A stretch of 64,000 nt of DNA from Heterobasidion occidentale (lineage: Eukaryota; Basidiomycota; Agaricomycetes; Russulales; Bondarzewiaceae). Below, piece after piece: positions 23,420 to 33,622 of this stretch. The notes beneath the pieces are model-generated. The model saw only the letters and a list, made by a program, of their open reading frames with translations, ran no database searches and was not told the origin of the DNA. Numbering within the stretch: position 1 is the stretch's first letter; each line of letters opens with the position of its first letter. The position numbers and the translations under genes are program-made. The stretch spans positions 1,240,001 to 1,304,000 of the forward strand of contig JBCAQO010000002.1 of NCBI GenBank assembly GCA_039111635.1, written 5' to 3'.

Positions 23420-25264
23420 TATCTTTGATAGTGTGTTTGTATATGCCTGAGTGAGCCTGGTTGCCTATCATTCTTCACCTATCCCTATCATCTTGTCTCA
23501 ACCCATGTACGCTATCTTATGACCATCATCTTGAGTTGTTTTATAGAACTTGTCGTAGCTTCCAGTTTATGTTGTGTGTGTCACCTCTTTGGTCCTACAA
23601 CCTGCAGTCGCAGGGCAAGGGAGCCCGCCTAAACAGTGGTATGCGTTACGCGTCGTTGATGCATACTGTGTATGCTGCTTGTCAGATCATTGTGAGTCGT
23701 CATCCAGATCGTCGCAAAATCATTGACTCAACCAGAGAAATCGCTGTTGATCCTCGGTCTTTAATAGGTCAGGGGCATTGATACCCGCTTTGTTTTGAGC
23801 GAGGAATCTGAGATCCGAATTGTGAGGGAGGAGGTACGGTCAAGTCAATTGCACTTGCAGCGAGTGGAATTGGGTCTTGCTGGTAAGTATCTGGCTTGAC
23901 ATACCGAGTTTGATTTCAGCTTGCCATGTCCGCAGAGCACGCGTTCCTTCAGAGCTCTGTCTGACGCGTACCTTGTCTTCACAGTATCGGGCAACGCAAA
24001 ACAAACTGCTCCGGTTCCACTGCTGCGGTACGCCCGGTAGACCCGATATACCGAAACTTCTCTGCCATGGAGGGCGATCGGTTGGACACATCCAGCCTTT
24101 ATACAATGTGCAACTCGCGGCATCCTATTCCCACTATACGACATTCTGTGATGAAACTCGTCCCTTGGAACCGCCGACGGAAACTTCTTCCAATTATCGA
24201 ATATCCTAACGTCATTGTCATGTACAACCTTAGCATCGGTGCGGATGTAGCTTTTACTGCGCCGGCAAGACGTTATGAAGTAAGATTCATATCACATCTA
24301 GAGATCCGCTCCGTACTCTGACAAAATATCTATTTTTGTTGTCGACCAACACAGGAGATATAGCCGTCTGTGTAGAGCAAAATAAGTGCTCAGTGTAGCT
24401 CATTCAAATATCGAACCTCAAAGCTTCAGCAGGATTTGGAGCGGACATGCAAATGGTCCGCCCGGTGAGTTTCACACCACTGATATTGGTTCGTGAGTCC
24501 GTCTTGCTCATAATTAGAAGGGCGTGAGCTATATACCCATGGTACCGTTGCTCCACACTCCGGACTGCGTGTGTACTATTGGTCCCAAGCAGCTTCCCGA
24601 CAAAAGCCACCTAGGATGAGAGCCCCACCCTGAAATCGACACCTTTTGTGCCGTAAAATGCGCGATATCGCGGCCGACACTGGATTTTCTTCGTAGGTAA
24701 GTGATCGATACAATGCCCAATGATGGATTGAATTCGTAACGTTCATTGACATAGACAGAGATCATCTAATACGAAGGCTAGCCATGAGAGAGTGACACCT
24801 GCGAAAATTGAAAAACAGCAAAGGCAAGTATATCCCGTAACAAAGCAGTAGTTTCCCAGTTGTTGCGAGGCCAACACAAGCTCGCCTATAGGTGTGCGCA
24901 AGTATAGATTCGCAGTCGCACGCGCGTGGATCATATCTCCCCGTCGTTATAATTCCTCGAGGAGTACCTGGTTCGGTTCCTTTGCGATTGAGATATCCTA
25001 TCCGCAGACATGATTCCCGGCTTTCCCTGACCACGGATCCGGACTGTCCATGTCCTTGGATGCTCTTTTCTCCTACGCTTACACGTGTACTTCTACTCAT
25101 TTGCAGTATCTTTGTCCCACAGAACGATTCCCGTGTGTGGACACTTTCTGGGACATAAGAAGGGCCCAGGTACGCAATCTCTCTCGACGCCCCACGCCTC
25201 CCGCGACAACCCTCTACGGCCTCTCCCCAGACGACATTCTCGGCTTCCGTCATTCTAGTTCTCA
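23420..25264. other. 1.8 kb region with weak coding hints
   Basis: Between 23640 and 23880 there are coherent-looking plus-strand segments: MRYASLMHTVYAACQIIVSR with HPDRRKIIDSTREIAVDP, and, past a possible acceptor, GIDTRFVLSEESEIRIVREE to VELGLAG followed by a good donor (gtaagt at 23881). No downstream exon convinces me and I recognise no family, so this may be a decayed or unusual gene. From 24.3 to 25.26 kb nothing is seen except the probable promoter of the TmpA-like gene. Confidence 0.3.
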
Positions 25265-27601
25265 ATGTCTTCCAACGTTGAAGGAACCGTTCCCGCCTAT
25301 GATGATGCCGAGAAGGGGACGTTGGAGGTCAACCCTGAGCAGATGGCTATAGTGCCTCTGGGTTACAAGGGGAAGAGAGAGGACTCGGCAACGGTCATTG
25401 CCAAGGAAGTGACGCCTGCACCAACAAAACTGGCTTCTAAGCCTGCAGGTAAGAAGAAGAAGAAGGTATCAAAGTGGATTCTCTGGCAGCTGTGGTTCAA
25501 CACGTACCGGTTCGTGCTCTTGGACTCGCTTTCCTGAGGGAGCTGATTCTGACATCTCGAATCGCTTGCAGGAAACTGTTCACCTTTGTCTTCACTCTGA
25601 ATATGGTTGGCATCGGCATTGCTGCGTCAGGTCACTGGCCATACGCTATCAGGTACAACGGCGCTATGGCGCTGGCAAACTTGAACTTCGCCATCTTGAT
25701 GCGCAATGAGCTTTTCGGCCGTGTCCTCTACGCGATTGTCAACTTCTGCTTTGCTAAGGTACGTCTCGTAAATCTCACAGCTATTTCTCCTCAAGACCCA
25801 AATTGCCCACGCGTGTAGTGGTCTCCATTGTGGTGGCGACTAGGTTGCACGTCAGTTCTACAGCATCTTGGCGGCATTCACAGTGGTTGTGCCCTTTCCG
25901 GCGTCTGCTGGCTCATTCTAAAAGTCGTCAACAACTTCCGCAATCATCAAATCAACCACGATGCCATCTTGGTTCTTGGGACGGTCACAAATCTCACTGT
26001 TATCATCAGTGCCTTGAGCGCATTTCCGTGGGTTCGTAACACGCACCACAAGTAGGTCCTTCGCTCCACAGCATGTGCTTCGTTTCTGACATCGTCAAAG
26101 CGTGTTCGAACGTCATCACCGTTTCGCTGGCTGGCTGGGACTTCTTCTGACATGTAAGCACGATCAATCTGGGATTTTTCCTCGCAGGGCCTCACTCCTA
26201 CGGCAGGGGTGTTCACAATTCTCGGCGACTCTTACAACGTGACCACTCGAACGTGGAACCTGAGCGGTATACACATTGCCCACCAGCAAGACTTCTGGTT
26301 TGCAATGGGAATGTCGGTCTTGTGAGCTGCTAATTCGATTTCTGTCATGATCGCTGCACTGACATGTTTTAAGCATCATTATTCCATGGCTGTGCGTTCG
26401 CGAAGTACCTATCGACATCGAGCTGGTAAGTGATCGCTAGAGCTAATGAGGCATCGCATACTGAATCAATGTTTGAAAATACAGCCATCGCCCAAGGTAG
26501 CTGTGATTCGCTTCGAGCGTGGAATGCAACAAGGTCTCCTTGGCCGCATCTCTCGATCCTCTATCATGGAGTACCATGCGTTTGGAATCATTTCGTGAGT
26601 AATTGTCTGATACTGCGCGACCTTTGTTCTCACTCCATATCTTCAGAGAGGGTACTCACGCGAAGTACCACTATATGATTTGCGGTGTGCAAGGTAGGCT
26701 CTTCTTTGTCCGCTTGTGGCAAGATATCCATTCGCTGAGACACCTATCGGATAGGCGACTTTACCCGCAGTCTCGTCAATGACCCGCCAAAAACGCTCTG
26801 GACCCGAGAGCTGAAGGTACTGTTTCATTCCCGCTGTGGTCCCCCCTCCCCACAGTGCTCTCATCGTGTCTTTCCAGTTTGCCGGCGTGTCCAATACTTC
26901 CAAACTGTACACTCGGGGCATTCGGGTATGCACCGGGACCGGTATCGGTGCTGCGCTGGCCACCTGCTTGCAGTCTCCCTATTGGTGAGTTCATCTTCAG
27001 CCTTCTCACGCATCCTCGGGACCTGACGCTCGTCTTCTCATCGTTCTTCCTCCCCGCATCAGGTATCTGATCTGGATCGGTGAGTCGTTCTGCCTCTCTT
27101 CAGAGTGTTTGATCGAAGAAAGGAAGGACGGGCTCTATATCTCTGGGCAGTGAAAACCCGGATTGGATGCTGATGCACCGGTGCCTGTTCGTTCCCAGGT
27201 TCGGATATCGAGAAGACCTTCGGGCCTACCATTAGCGGGCTGATCCACCGCCATATTGGCCCGGAACGCCTGCTCCTGTGGGACAGTAGGGCTCGAGGGG
27301 GCAGACCCGACACAATGAAGCTCGTAAGGGACGTGTACAAGGAATGGCGGGCAGAAGGTGCGTCCATGAAAGTCATCGTGTCTGCGCTCCCTCATCCCTG
27401 AGACCGCGCCTGCTCGATGCGTTCGCGTGTGCGACAGTTGTGTTCATCACGTCGAACTATGTCGGTAATGCGGAGATTCAACAAGGGTGCAAGGAAGCTG
27501 GGATCCCTGCTTTCGGGACGCTGTGGGATTTCGTGAGTGGAACTTGATCTCGGCCTCCTCTACTCTACCCAATTCTGACGCCTTCTCCTCCTTGTCAGTA
27601 A
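25265..27601 (+). CDS. tmpA: TmpA-like integral membrane oxidoreductase
   Basis: Resembles the fungal TmpA family: multi-pass membrane proteins with a ferric-reductase-like nucleotide-binding tail, linked to conidiation signalling in Aspergillus. The ATG at 25265 starts MSSNVEGTVPAYDDAEKG; a Lys-rich cytosolic segment (AGKKKKKVSKWILWQLWF) leads to hydrophobic helices KLFTFVFTLNMVGIGIAASG, NGAMALANLNFAILMRNELF, a His-containing segment LQHLGGIHSGCALSGVCWLI, LVLGTVTNLTVIISALSAFP, and the family-like HNVFERHHRFAGWLG. The soluble part carries HAFGIISEGTHAKYHYMICG, RGIRVCTGTGIGAALATCLQ (nucleotide-binding glycines) and VVFITSNYVGNAEIQQGC, ending FGTLWDF. The end is ambiguous: read straight through, a stop falls at 27545-27547; if the gtgagt at 27536 is spliced to the AG at 27598, TAA at 27599-27601 follows Phe directly. 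About ten short introns make the model approximate. Confidence 0.65.
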
Positions 27602-29839
27602 GCTGCTTTCTTTGTCGCACGAAGCCCTGTATATATTCCCGATAGACTAGTTTGGCTCTGGGCACCTTACGCATTATCACTCCACACACGCGCACACCTA
27701 CGTGTCACACCCCCTTCTTACCACTTTCACGTCACTTACTCTATTCCGCGGAATTGCCTCTGAGCTGTCGCATTGTTGACGTTGACCACGATGAGTGGGA
27801 CAATGGAGCGTCAGCGACGCGGCGGCTCTCGGGAACGCAGATGCGTTATCTTCATTCGGTCTCGGGCAACAGACTTTTTGTGACATGATTCCCGAAGTGA
27901 GAGTGAGGCCTGAGAACGCTCGGACGCTCTCTCGAGGGGCCGACGAGACCTGGAGAAATTTTCGACCCCGCCATAAAGCCGCGTACCTCACTTGGGCTAC
28001 GAATGGAAGATCGAGGATGGCTGTCATTGGACGAGAAAGAGATATGGTATGCGGAGTGCGCCTGGAAAAATCTTGTGCGGATCTTGGAAGCGTCCTAGGT
28101 CGTGAGAGGGTGAGTCGGAGGCTTTTGACTGCACACCGATGCACACGAGCCACTCGAGATGGTGAGAACGAGATACTCGGAATGGAAGCCTGCCTGAGAC
28201 GAGCTGTGGAGCAGATAAGTATGATCCTTGCATGGAAGCGACCTCACGGTCGTGATGAATGATTGGACGGATGCAGCATCAGCTCCAGACAAGCAATTGT
28301 AGTGCGTGCATCCCCGAGGCATCATGAACAGAGCGGGAGGTTGGATCTAATTGGACGATTGAAGACGATAAGTTGAACTTGGGAGCAGTGCCCAAGGCCT
28401 TGAAAAGGCTCCCCGCAAATACAGTCTGCCAAGGGCTCAACGAAACCTGGTCCTAGTGAAACGAAAATCAAAACACTCGCTGAGGAATGACTCCGTCGAA
28501 ACAGATGAAACAAGAGACCATCCCGTGCTCCTACAAACCTAGTATTATTCCAGGAGGCGACTAGTAAGTGGGTGGAAGAACGCGAATGTTAATTCCGTCA
28601 AATCCCATTTGGATCTCGGACGACCTTCGACGAAGATTCTTGCAGCTGTTCGCGAAACAGTCTGTACAGTACCAGTGCTGACACGGTACTCAACGGCGAT
28701 GACAGAGAAAGAAAGAAAAATCAGTACAACCGAGGATTTCGAAAACAGTCGTAGATTAGCTATAGGAAGAGCTTTGTCAGGGTAAGCCCCTCCACACTTC
28801 GACCAGATTGACTATAGCCGGAACTTGCTGTCAAATGCTGGACGTTGGATATTGCTGGCGATTGTAGCAATTGCCACCAATTTTGACTTCCAGCGCCCCA
28901 GTGTGGGTTCTGGTCAGGGCCGTCTGAGCGTGTCAGAATAACGAGGCAAAGCTGTAGCTAGCGGTCATAGTCACGCAGCAGCTCGACCAGCTCGCCTACC
29001 TCAGCCAGGCTCGGAGAGCTTTGCCATAAGCACGAGAGACACAGAACTCCTTTCACTCGGCGCTTTCTTTCGCCAATTAGATCTGGGCGTGCCATTACCT
29101 ACTCACGTGCACAGGACTCGTTTATGAGCTGGAGGCCCGTGAACGCTGCCATTCCAAGCTCACGTCTGGGACTTTGTGCACGACCGCCTGGCCCGGGCAC
29201 CCGACCGCACGGTGAGAAAATATGGAAACATGCAGCGAGGCGCGCATGCGCCCCCAGCACCACGCATGTACGTTCCAGCGAGCGTGCAGGCGCCGGCGGA
29301 GCCGCTGACCACACGAATCCGAACGGGTGACAGCCATCGACGGACGGACAGATAGATAGATCGAGATCGAGCAGTACGAGGGAGAGGGGGGGAAGGCGAA
29401 CGCGAAGAGGCGGGCAACATATAGACATGCGCGTGTGATGGGCGAGAGGGTGCGTGTGGAGATGAACAGAGAGGTGCGAGAGGAGAGGGGGATATGGACA
29501 TGGATATGGAAGCGCGGAAGGGCAGAAGCACGGAAAAGATATCATTATTTAGTGGAGAAAGGGGAGGGGGGAGACGTCGGACAACATACGAACAAACGAA
29601 CAAACGAACAAACAACACGGAAGCAGAACAGGCCCAGAGGCACCCCGGAAGAAGATACAGCGACAACGCGCACGGGAAGAGACACGAGAAAGGACGAGAT
29701 AGAAAAGAGACGGAGAGGAGGCGGAGGGCAATAGGACGGATGATACACGAAAAAAAGAAACAAACAACGGAGAGAAAAAGAGGCAGCAGAGCGGGCGGCG
29801 GCGAGCGTCGGGTATGACGTGGATGTGACGCGCGCCGCG
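27602..29839. other. 2.2 kb region with no recognised gene
   Basis: A 155-codon plus-strand frame (27795-28262) has no motif I know, an Arg-rich composition and no introns; it is doubtful. From 29.1 kb the sequence becomes strongly purine-rich on the plus strand, with tetranucleotide tracts, and forms the 3' flank of the ERI1-like gene. CACGTG occurs at 29104-29109. Long pyrimidine-rich minus-strand frames here are compositional shadows. Confidence 0.35.
29583..29616. repeat. AACA/AACG tetranucleotide microsatellite
   Basis: The plus strand shows successive gaacaaac-type units (gaacaaacgaacaaac and onward), an imperfect tetranucleotide array. A shorter gata/gatc array is at 29345-29370. Both lie downstream of the ERI1-like gene. 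Confidence 0.7.
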
Positions 29840-31523
29840 CTACGTGAGGCAGTACGCCTCGATGACCTGGCCCGACCTGCCCATCCACGCCCACCGCCGG
29901 CCAGGTTGGATATGCGTGTTCGGCTCCAGGCGGAACCCGCGGCGCGCGAGCTCCGTGACGATGCGCGCGATGTTGCGTGCGTCCTGACCGCCCGACACCA
30001 CGAGCACGACGGATCGAAAATCGAGAGCGGAACACACGGTCAGAAAAGACGCGAAGACGTTAGCGTGGGTGGACGGAGACGGAGACGGGAGACGGGAAGG
30101 GACTGACGTCGATGCCGCTGTGCTCTCTGCCTTGGAAGGGCGCGAGGCCGAGCGCGCGGAGCTGGCCTGCGATGTTCAGCGACACCCGCCTCGGGAACAG
30201 CGGCTGCGAAAGGCACCCATCCAGACACGACCATTGTGCAAGGAAGATAAGCGTGCGCGCGCGCGTGCGGGAATGCAAACGTAAACGCCGGCCGTGATTT
30301 ATTTCATTTTATTTTTATTTTCAAAATATTGAGATAGGGGGTCTCGCGCGCGAAAAGGGAAGATGAGACCGACCTTCTTCGTTTGCGGCATCCTGAACTC
30401 CTGCCAATGGCTCACCACTTTGCGGACGTCCATGACGTCGCCTCTGATCCAGTACGGCATCTGCATCTGTGTGCGAAAATCGCGTTATCGTTAGAAGCGA
30501 GCACGGGCTCGCACGCCGATTGGATTGGCGCCCCACGTCTCCAAAGACGTGGGTGCGGTCGGCGATTGCGGGGAGGGGGAGAGGCTGACCTTGGAGATGA
30601 AGCACTGCTTCACGACGAAGTCTCGCACGTCAAACGGGCCGTCGGTGCACCAGCAGAAGCGGACGAGGCGCTCGCCGGTGTCTGGGTGGATGAGGCCGTT
30701 TTTGGCGAGGAAATGCGAAAACATCTCTGCGACCTGCGGAAACTGGGGCGCGTCGTCGACTTGTTCCTGTGCACGCGGGGACGCGTGGGGGCGGTGAGAA
30801 GATGGATGAGAACGCAGCGGGAGGGGGCAAGGACGGGTGAGCGGTGGGGACGGGAGGTACTGACTTGTGTGATGCCGGTGAGGGCGGTGCAGAACTCTGA
30901 GAGTTTGGGACGCCAGGAGGGACGGACGAAGCTCCTGAATTCGTCGACGATCTCGAGTCTGCTTGCGTAACCGTTCTTCTGCTTGTCCGTCCATCTGAGG
31001 AGGCAGACGGGCCACTCCTGAGGAACGGGGTATGATGAGCACGTTCCTGAAGCTTGTGAGGTGATCACGCGAGCAGACGCACGATGATCTCGTTCGGCCA
31101 CTGGAAGTCAGTGCCTTGAAGACAGGTAGCCTCTACGTCGAGGACGAGGAAGGCGTCGTAGGGCTGGTGGACGAAGAGGGGGAGGGGATCTGGGGGTGCG
31201 ATAGGGATGTCTGTGGAATCTGAGACAAATACGGGGGCGTTGTTCGTTGTGGCGGAACGGATGAAACTGGCGGGGAGTGGGGTGGGCGTGGGCTTGATGA
31301 TGGAGAACATGGTGCGAAAAAAAGAAGAGGAGGGGGGAGAAGAGGAAGGGGGAGCTGGGGGGTGTATTGGGAGATTAGCAGGGGATGTGTACCATCGAGC
31401 GAGGAAGAGGGCAAGGAGGGCGGCGGAGGAGAGAAGGAGGATGTGTGCGGGTGCGGCGATGTGGTCGAGGGCGTGGGCGAGGGAGGGGGGATGTGTGAGA
31501 GAGAGGAGTGTGTGGAAGGGCAT
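29840..31523 (-). CDS. ERI1-like DEDDh 3'-5' exoribonuclease
   Basis: Exonuclease of the RNase T/ERI1 group; relatives trim 5.8S rRNA, histone mRNA or small-RNA 3' ends. The ATG at 31521-31523 starts MPFHTLLSLTHPPSLAHALD followed by a hydrophobic stretch ILLLSSAALLALFLARWY (about residues 28-45), a possible membrane anchor or signal. Exo I is FLVLDVEATC (catalytic Asp and Glu), then WPNEIIEWPVCLLRW, EFRSFVRPSWRPKLSEFC and LTGITQEQVDDAPQFPQ. Exo II lies in RFCWCTDGPFDVRDFVVKQC. Exo III is GREHSGIDDARNIARIVTEL, giving the His and last Asp. The C-terminus is GRRWAWMGRSGQVIEAYCLT, with stop at 29840-29842. About five introns. A Met at MFSIIKPTPT just after the hydrophobic stretch could be an alternative start without the anchor. 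Confidence 0.82.
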
Positions 31524-31704
31524 CGGGCGCCCTCGACTGGACTGTCGCCACGGTCGCGAGCGATTCTCTTAGCTTTCACCCCGCCACCGCCATTAGCGCC
31601 CGCCCTCAGCTAGTCCGTGGCTGTGCATCTCGGCTTCGGCCGGCACACGCCGCCCGTCCCTCCGCGACCCTCGGCGCTCGTCTCCCCAGTGCCCACCGCG
31701 ACCC
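31524..31704. promoter_or_regulatory. ERI1-like / CMS1 divergent promoter
   Basis: The 181 bp spacer lies between divergent start codons and is GC-rich with no obvious TATA element. A shared promoter is inferred from orientation. Confidence 0.4.
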
Positions 31705-32920
31705 ATGTCTCAGCACGGCGACGACCTCACGGACGACTTCGTCCCCGACGACACAGTAGCCCTCGACGACGACGACGACGACGCTGCAGGCTCGCTCGTC
31801 CCCGACAATGACGACATCGGAAAGCTTCTCAGTGCCGACGAGGACGAGGACGACCGCGCGGACGAGAAAAAGGCTTTGATCGAGAAGAAACGGAAACGAC
31901 GAGAGAAGGAGAAGGAGCGGAAGCTCAAGGTGAGTCTTTTCCGCCGTCCCCCGTCTCTCCAGCCCGTCATCCCTTCCCTTCTCCACCCTCGCCGGCTGTC
32001 CCAGAAACGAAAGCTCGCAGAGCCCAACCAGGAGGCGTCCATCGCCGCCCAGCCGCCAGCCGCCTTGGCCGATTACCTCTCCACCATGCAGGCCAAGTCC
32101 TTCCCAAAATGTCCGCCATCGAGCTCCAGGACAGGCAGATCCCCGGTGCGCCCGCCCCTCTCCCGCGCGCGACGAGGCCTTCTGATATTGACAGCGCAGG
32201 CAGAGACCTCCATAGCGGACACGACCGCATGGACGGCATCGAGGAGTTTGGACGATCTGGTCCAATTTATAGTCCAAGGTGCGCGCGCCTTCCCCACCCG
32301 TTCAGACCCGCCCCCGGTCTCGGCGCACGGCAGCCGTTCACGCGCCGTGTCCGTGTACATCCTGTGTTTCATGTTCTGACGCTTGCCTTTCTTTGGTCCG
32401 CAGCGGTCCCCACGCTGCACACGCGCCTGTCCCAGCGGACCAAGTCGCCTGGGGCGCCCACGCTGCTCTTCCTCACTGGCGCGGCCTTGCGCGTCGCGGA
32501 CGTGACGCGAACGCTCAAGAGCAAGACGTTGCGGGGTGAAAAAGGCGCCGACGTCGCGAAGCTCTTCGCAAAACACTTCAAGCTACAGGAGCACGTCGAG
32601 TATCTCAAGAAGGCCAAGGTCGGCGCCGCGGTCGGCACGCCGGGCAGGGTGGGCAAGCTGCTCTGCGAGACGGGTGCGTGCATCCCGTGCTTTCGTGCGC
32701 GCCTCAGAGGGCGCTGACGAGGGCGCTTCGATGGGTTGCAGATGCGCTGGCCGTGTCGGCCCTCACGCACATCGTGCTCGACGTCAGCCACCGAGACTCG
32801 AAGAAGCGCTCTCTGCTCGACATCCCGGAGACGCGAGACGAGGTGTTCAAAACGGTGCTCGGCGCACCACAGGTTTTCGCAGCCATCCAGGCCGGGAAAA
32901 TCCAGCTCGTGCTTTTCTAA
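31705..32920 (+). CDS. CMS1: Cms1/CMSS1-like 90S pre-ribosome protein
   Basis: Homologue of Cms1, found with the U3-containing 90S pre-ribosome in the nucleolus, with a degenerate DEAD-box helicase-like fold. The ATG at 31705 starts MSQHGDDLTDDFVPDDTVAL, an Asp-rich acidic N-terminus, then a basic stretch KKRKRREKEKERKLK. The core includes LADYLSTMQAKSFPKMSAIE, TLLFLTGAALRVADVTRTLK, VAKLFAKHFKLQEHVEYLKK, the motif-like VGAAVGTPGRVGKLLC (compare TPGR of helicases), THIVLDVSHRDSKKRSLLDI (the DEAD position reads DVSH, so no ATPase is expected), and ends AAIQAGKIQLVLF. Four short introns. Confidence 0.88.
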
Positions 32921-33010
32921 GTTATTTCACGTATTTCCTCCACGTTGCACATGTCGGTTTGGCGAGGGTCATTATATTACGAAGTAGAACATAGTACGAG
33001 CAGGAGTAAT

Positions 33011-33496
33011 CTAGAAACCCTTGGGGTTCACTCTGTGCGTTATCTGAGGGCAGCATTGAGTACGACGAGCGCTTGGAAAAGATGTGAGGACAGACGGCGT
33101 ACACGAGTGAATTTGGGCACTTTGTGAATGCCCTTCCGGTAACCTCGTGCGTGAGGGGTGAAGACGGTGTACTTGTCTTCGGGTCCATCTCGTGCTCTTT
33201 GGGAAGCTCGAGTGCGCTGGACTGCGGCGGATGTCAGATATGCGTGAGCCGTTTCGCGCGCGAGGGGACATACCAGTGCGCTGCACTCGACGCCGCTCGC
33301 CCGCACGGCTTCAATAACCGCATCCACCTTCTTCAAGCGGGTTCTGACATTGGCTTTGCGGGTCGACGACAGGCGCCATGGCACTTTCCTGTTAACATGT
33401 ACAGCATCATTTCCCACCGACGCACGATGCACGGCCGTCCACTCACCACAGAAGACCTACATTGGCGGGCGAGGTGGCCCTGAACGCACCGAACAT
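33011..33496 (-). CDS. MRPL31: Mitochondrial large ribosomal subunit protein mL60 (Mrpl31)
   Basis: Fungal mitochondrial ribosomal protein of the 54S subunit. The ATG at 33494-33496 gives MFGAFRATSPANVGLLW, matching the family start MFGxF. After an intron: KVPWRLSSTRKANVRTRLKK, VDAVIEAVRASGVECSAL; then PEDKYTVFTPHARGYRKGIH and KVPKFTR, the conserved YRKGIHKVPK signature; the last exon ends RVNPKGF with the stop at 33011-33013. Length is about 105-115 residues, as in the family. Two internal introns (about 33,240-33,280 and 33,030-33,090) have somewhat uncertain borders. It shares a 126 bp promoter with SF3A1. Confidence 0.85.
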
Positions 33497-33622
33497 AATA
33501 GCAGCAGGGAAAGAGAGGGAGGGAGTCACGTGCGCCTCCGGCCACGAAAGTTCGGGCAAGGTTCCCACGGGACGTAACGTTTCTTTCTGCAGCTGCCCGC
33601 ACGGACGCCAACAACGTCGACG
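33497..33622. promoter_or_regulatory. mL60 / SF3A1 divergent promoter
   Basis: A 126 bp spacer with GTCACGTGC (CACGTG at 33527-33532), about 31 bp from the mL60 start and 91 bp from the SF3A1 start. The purine-rich stretch agagagggaggga lies next to it. Confidence 0.5.

Noticed and set aside
29100..29830. Purine-rich region as an RNA gene or replication origin
   Set aside because: Only strand-asymmetric low complexity is visible; no structure or conserved element could be supported by eye.
29160..30035. 291-codon minus-strand Ser/Pro/Leu-rich frame
   Set aside because: It follows the pyrimidine-rich strand of a low-complexity region and overlaps the true last exon of the ERI1-like gene in another frame.
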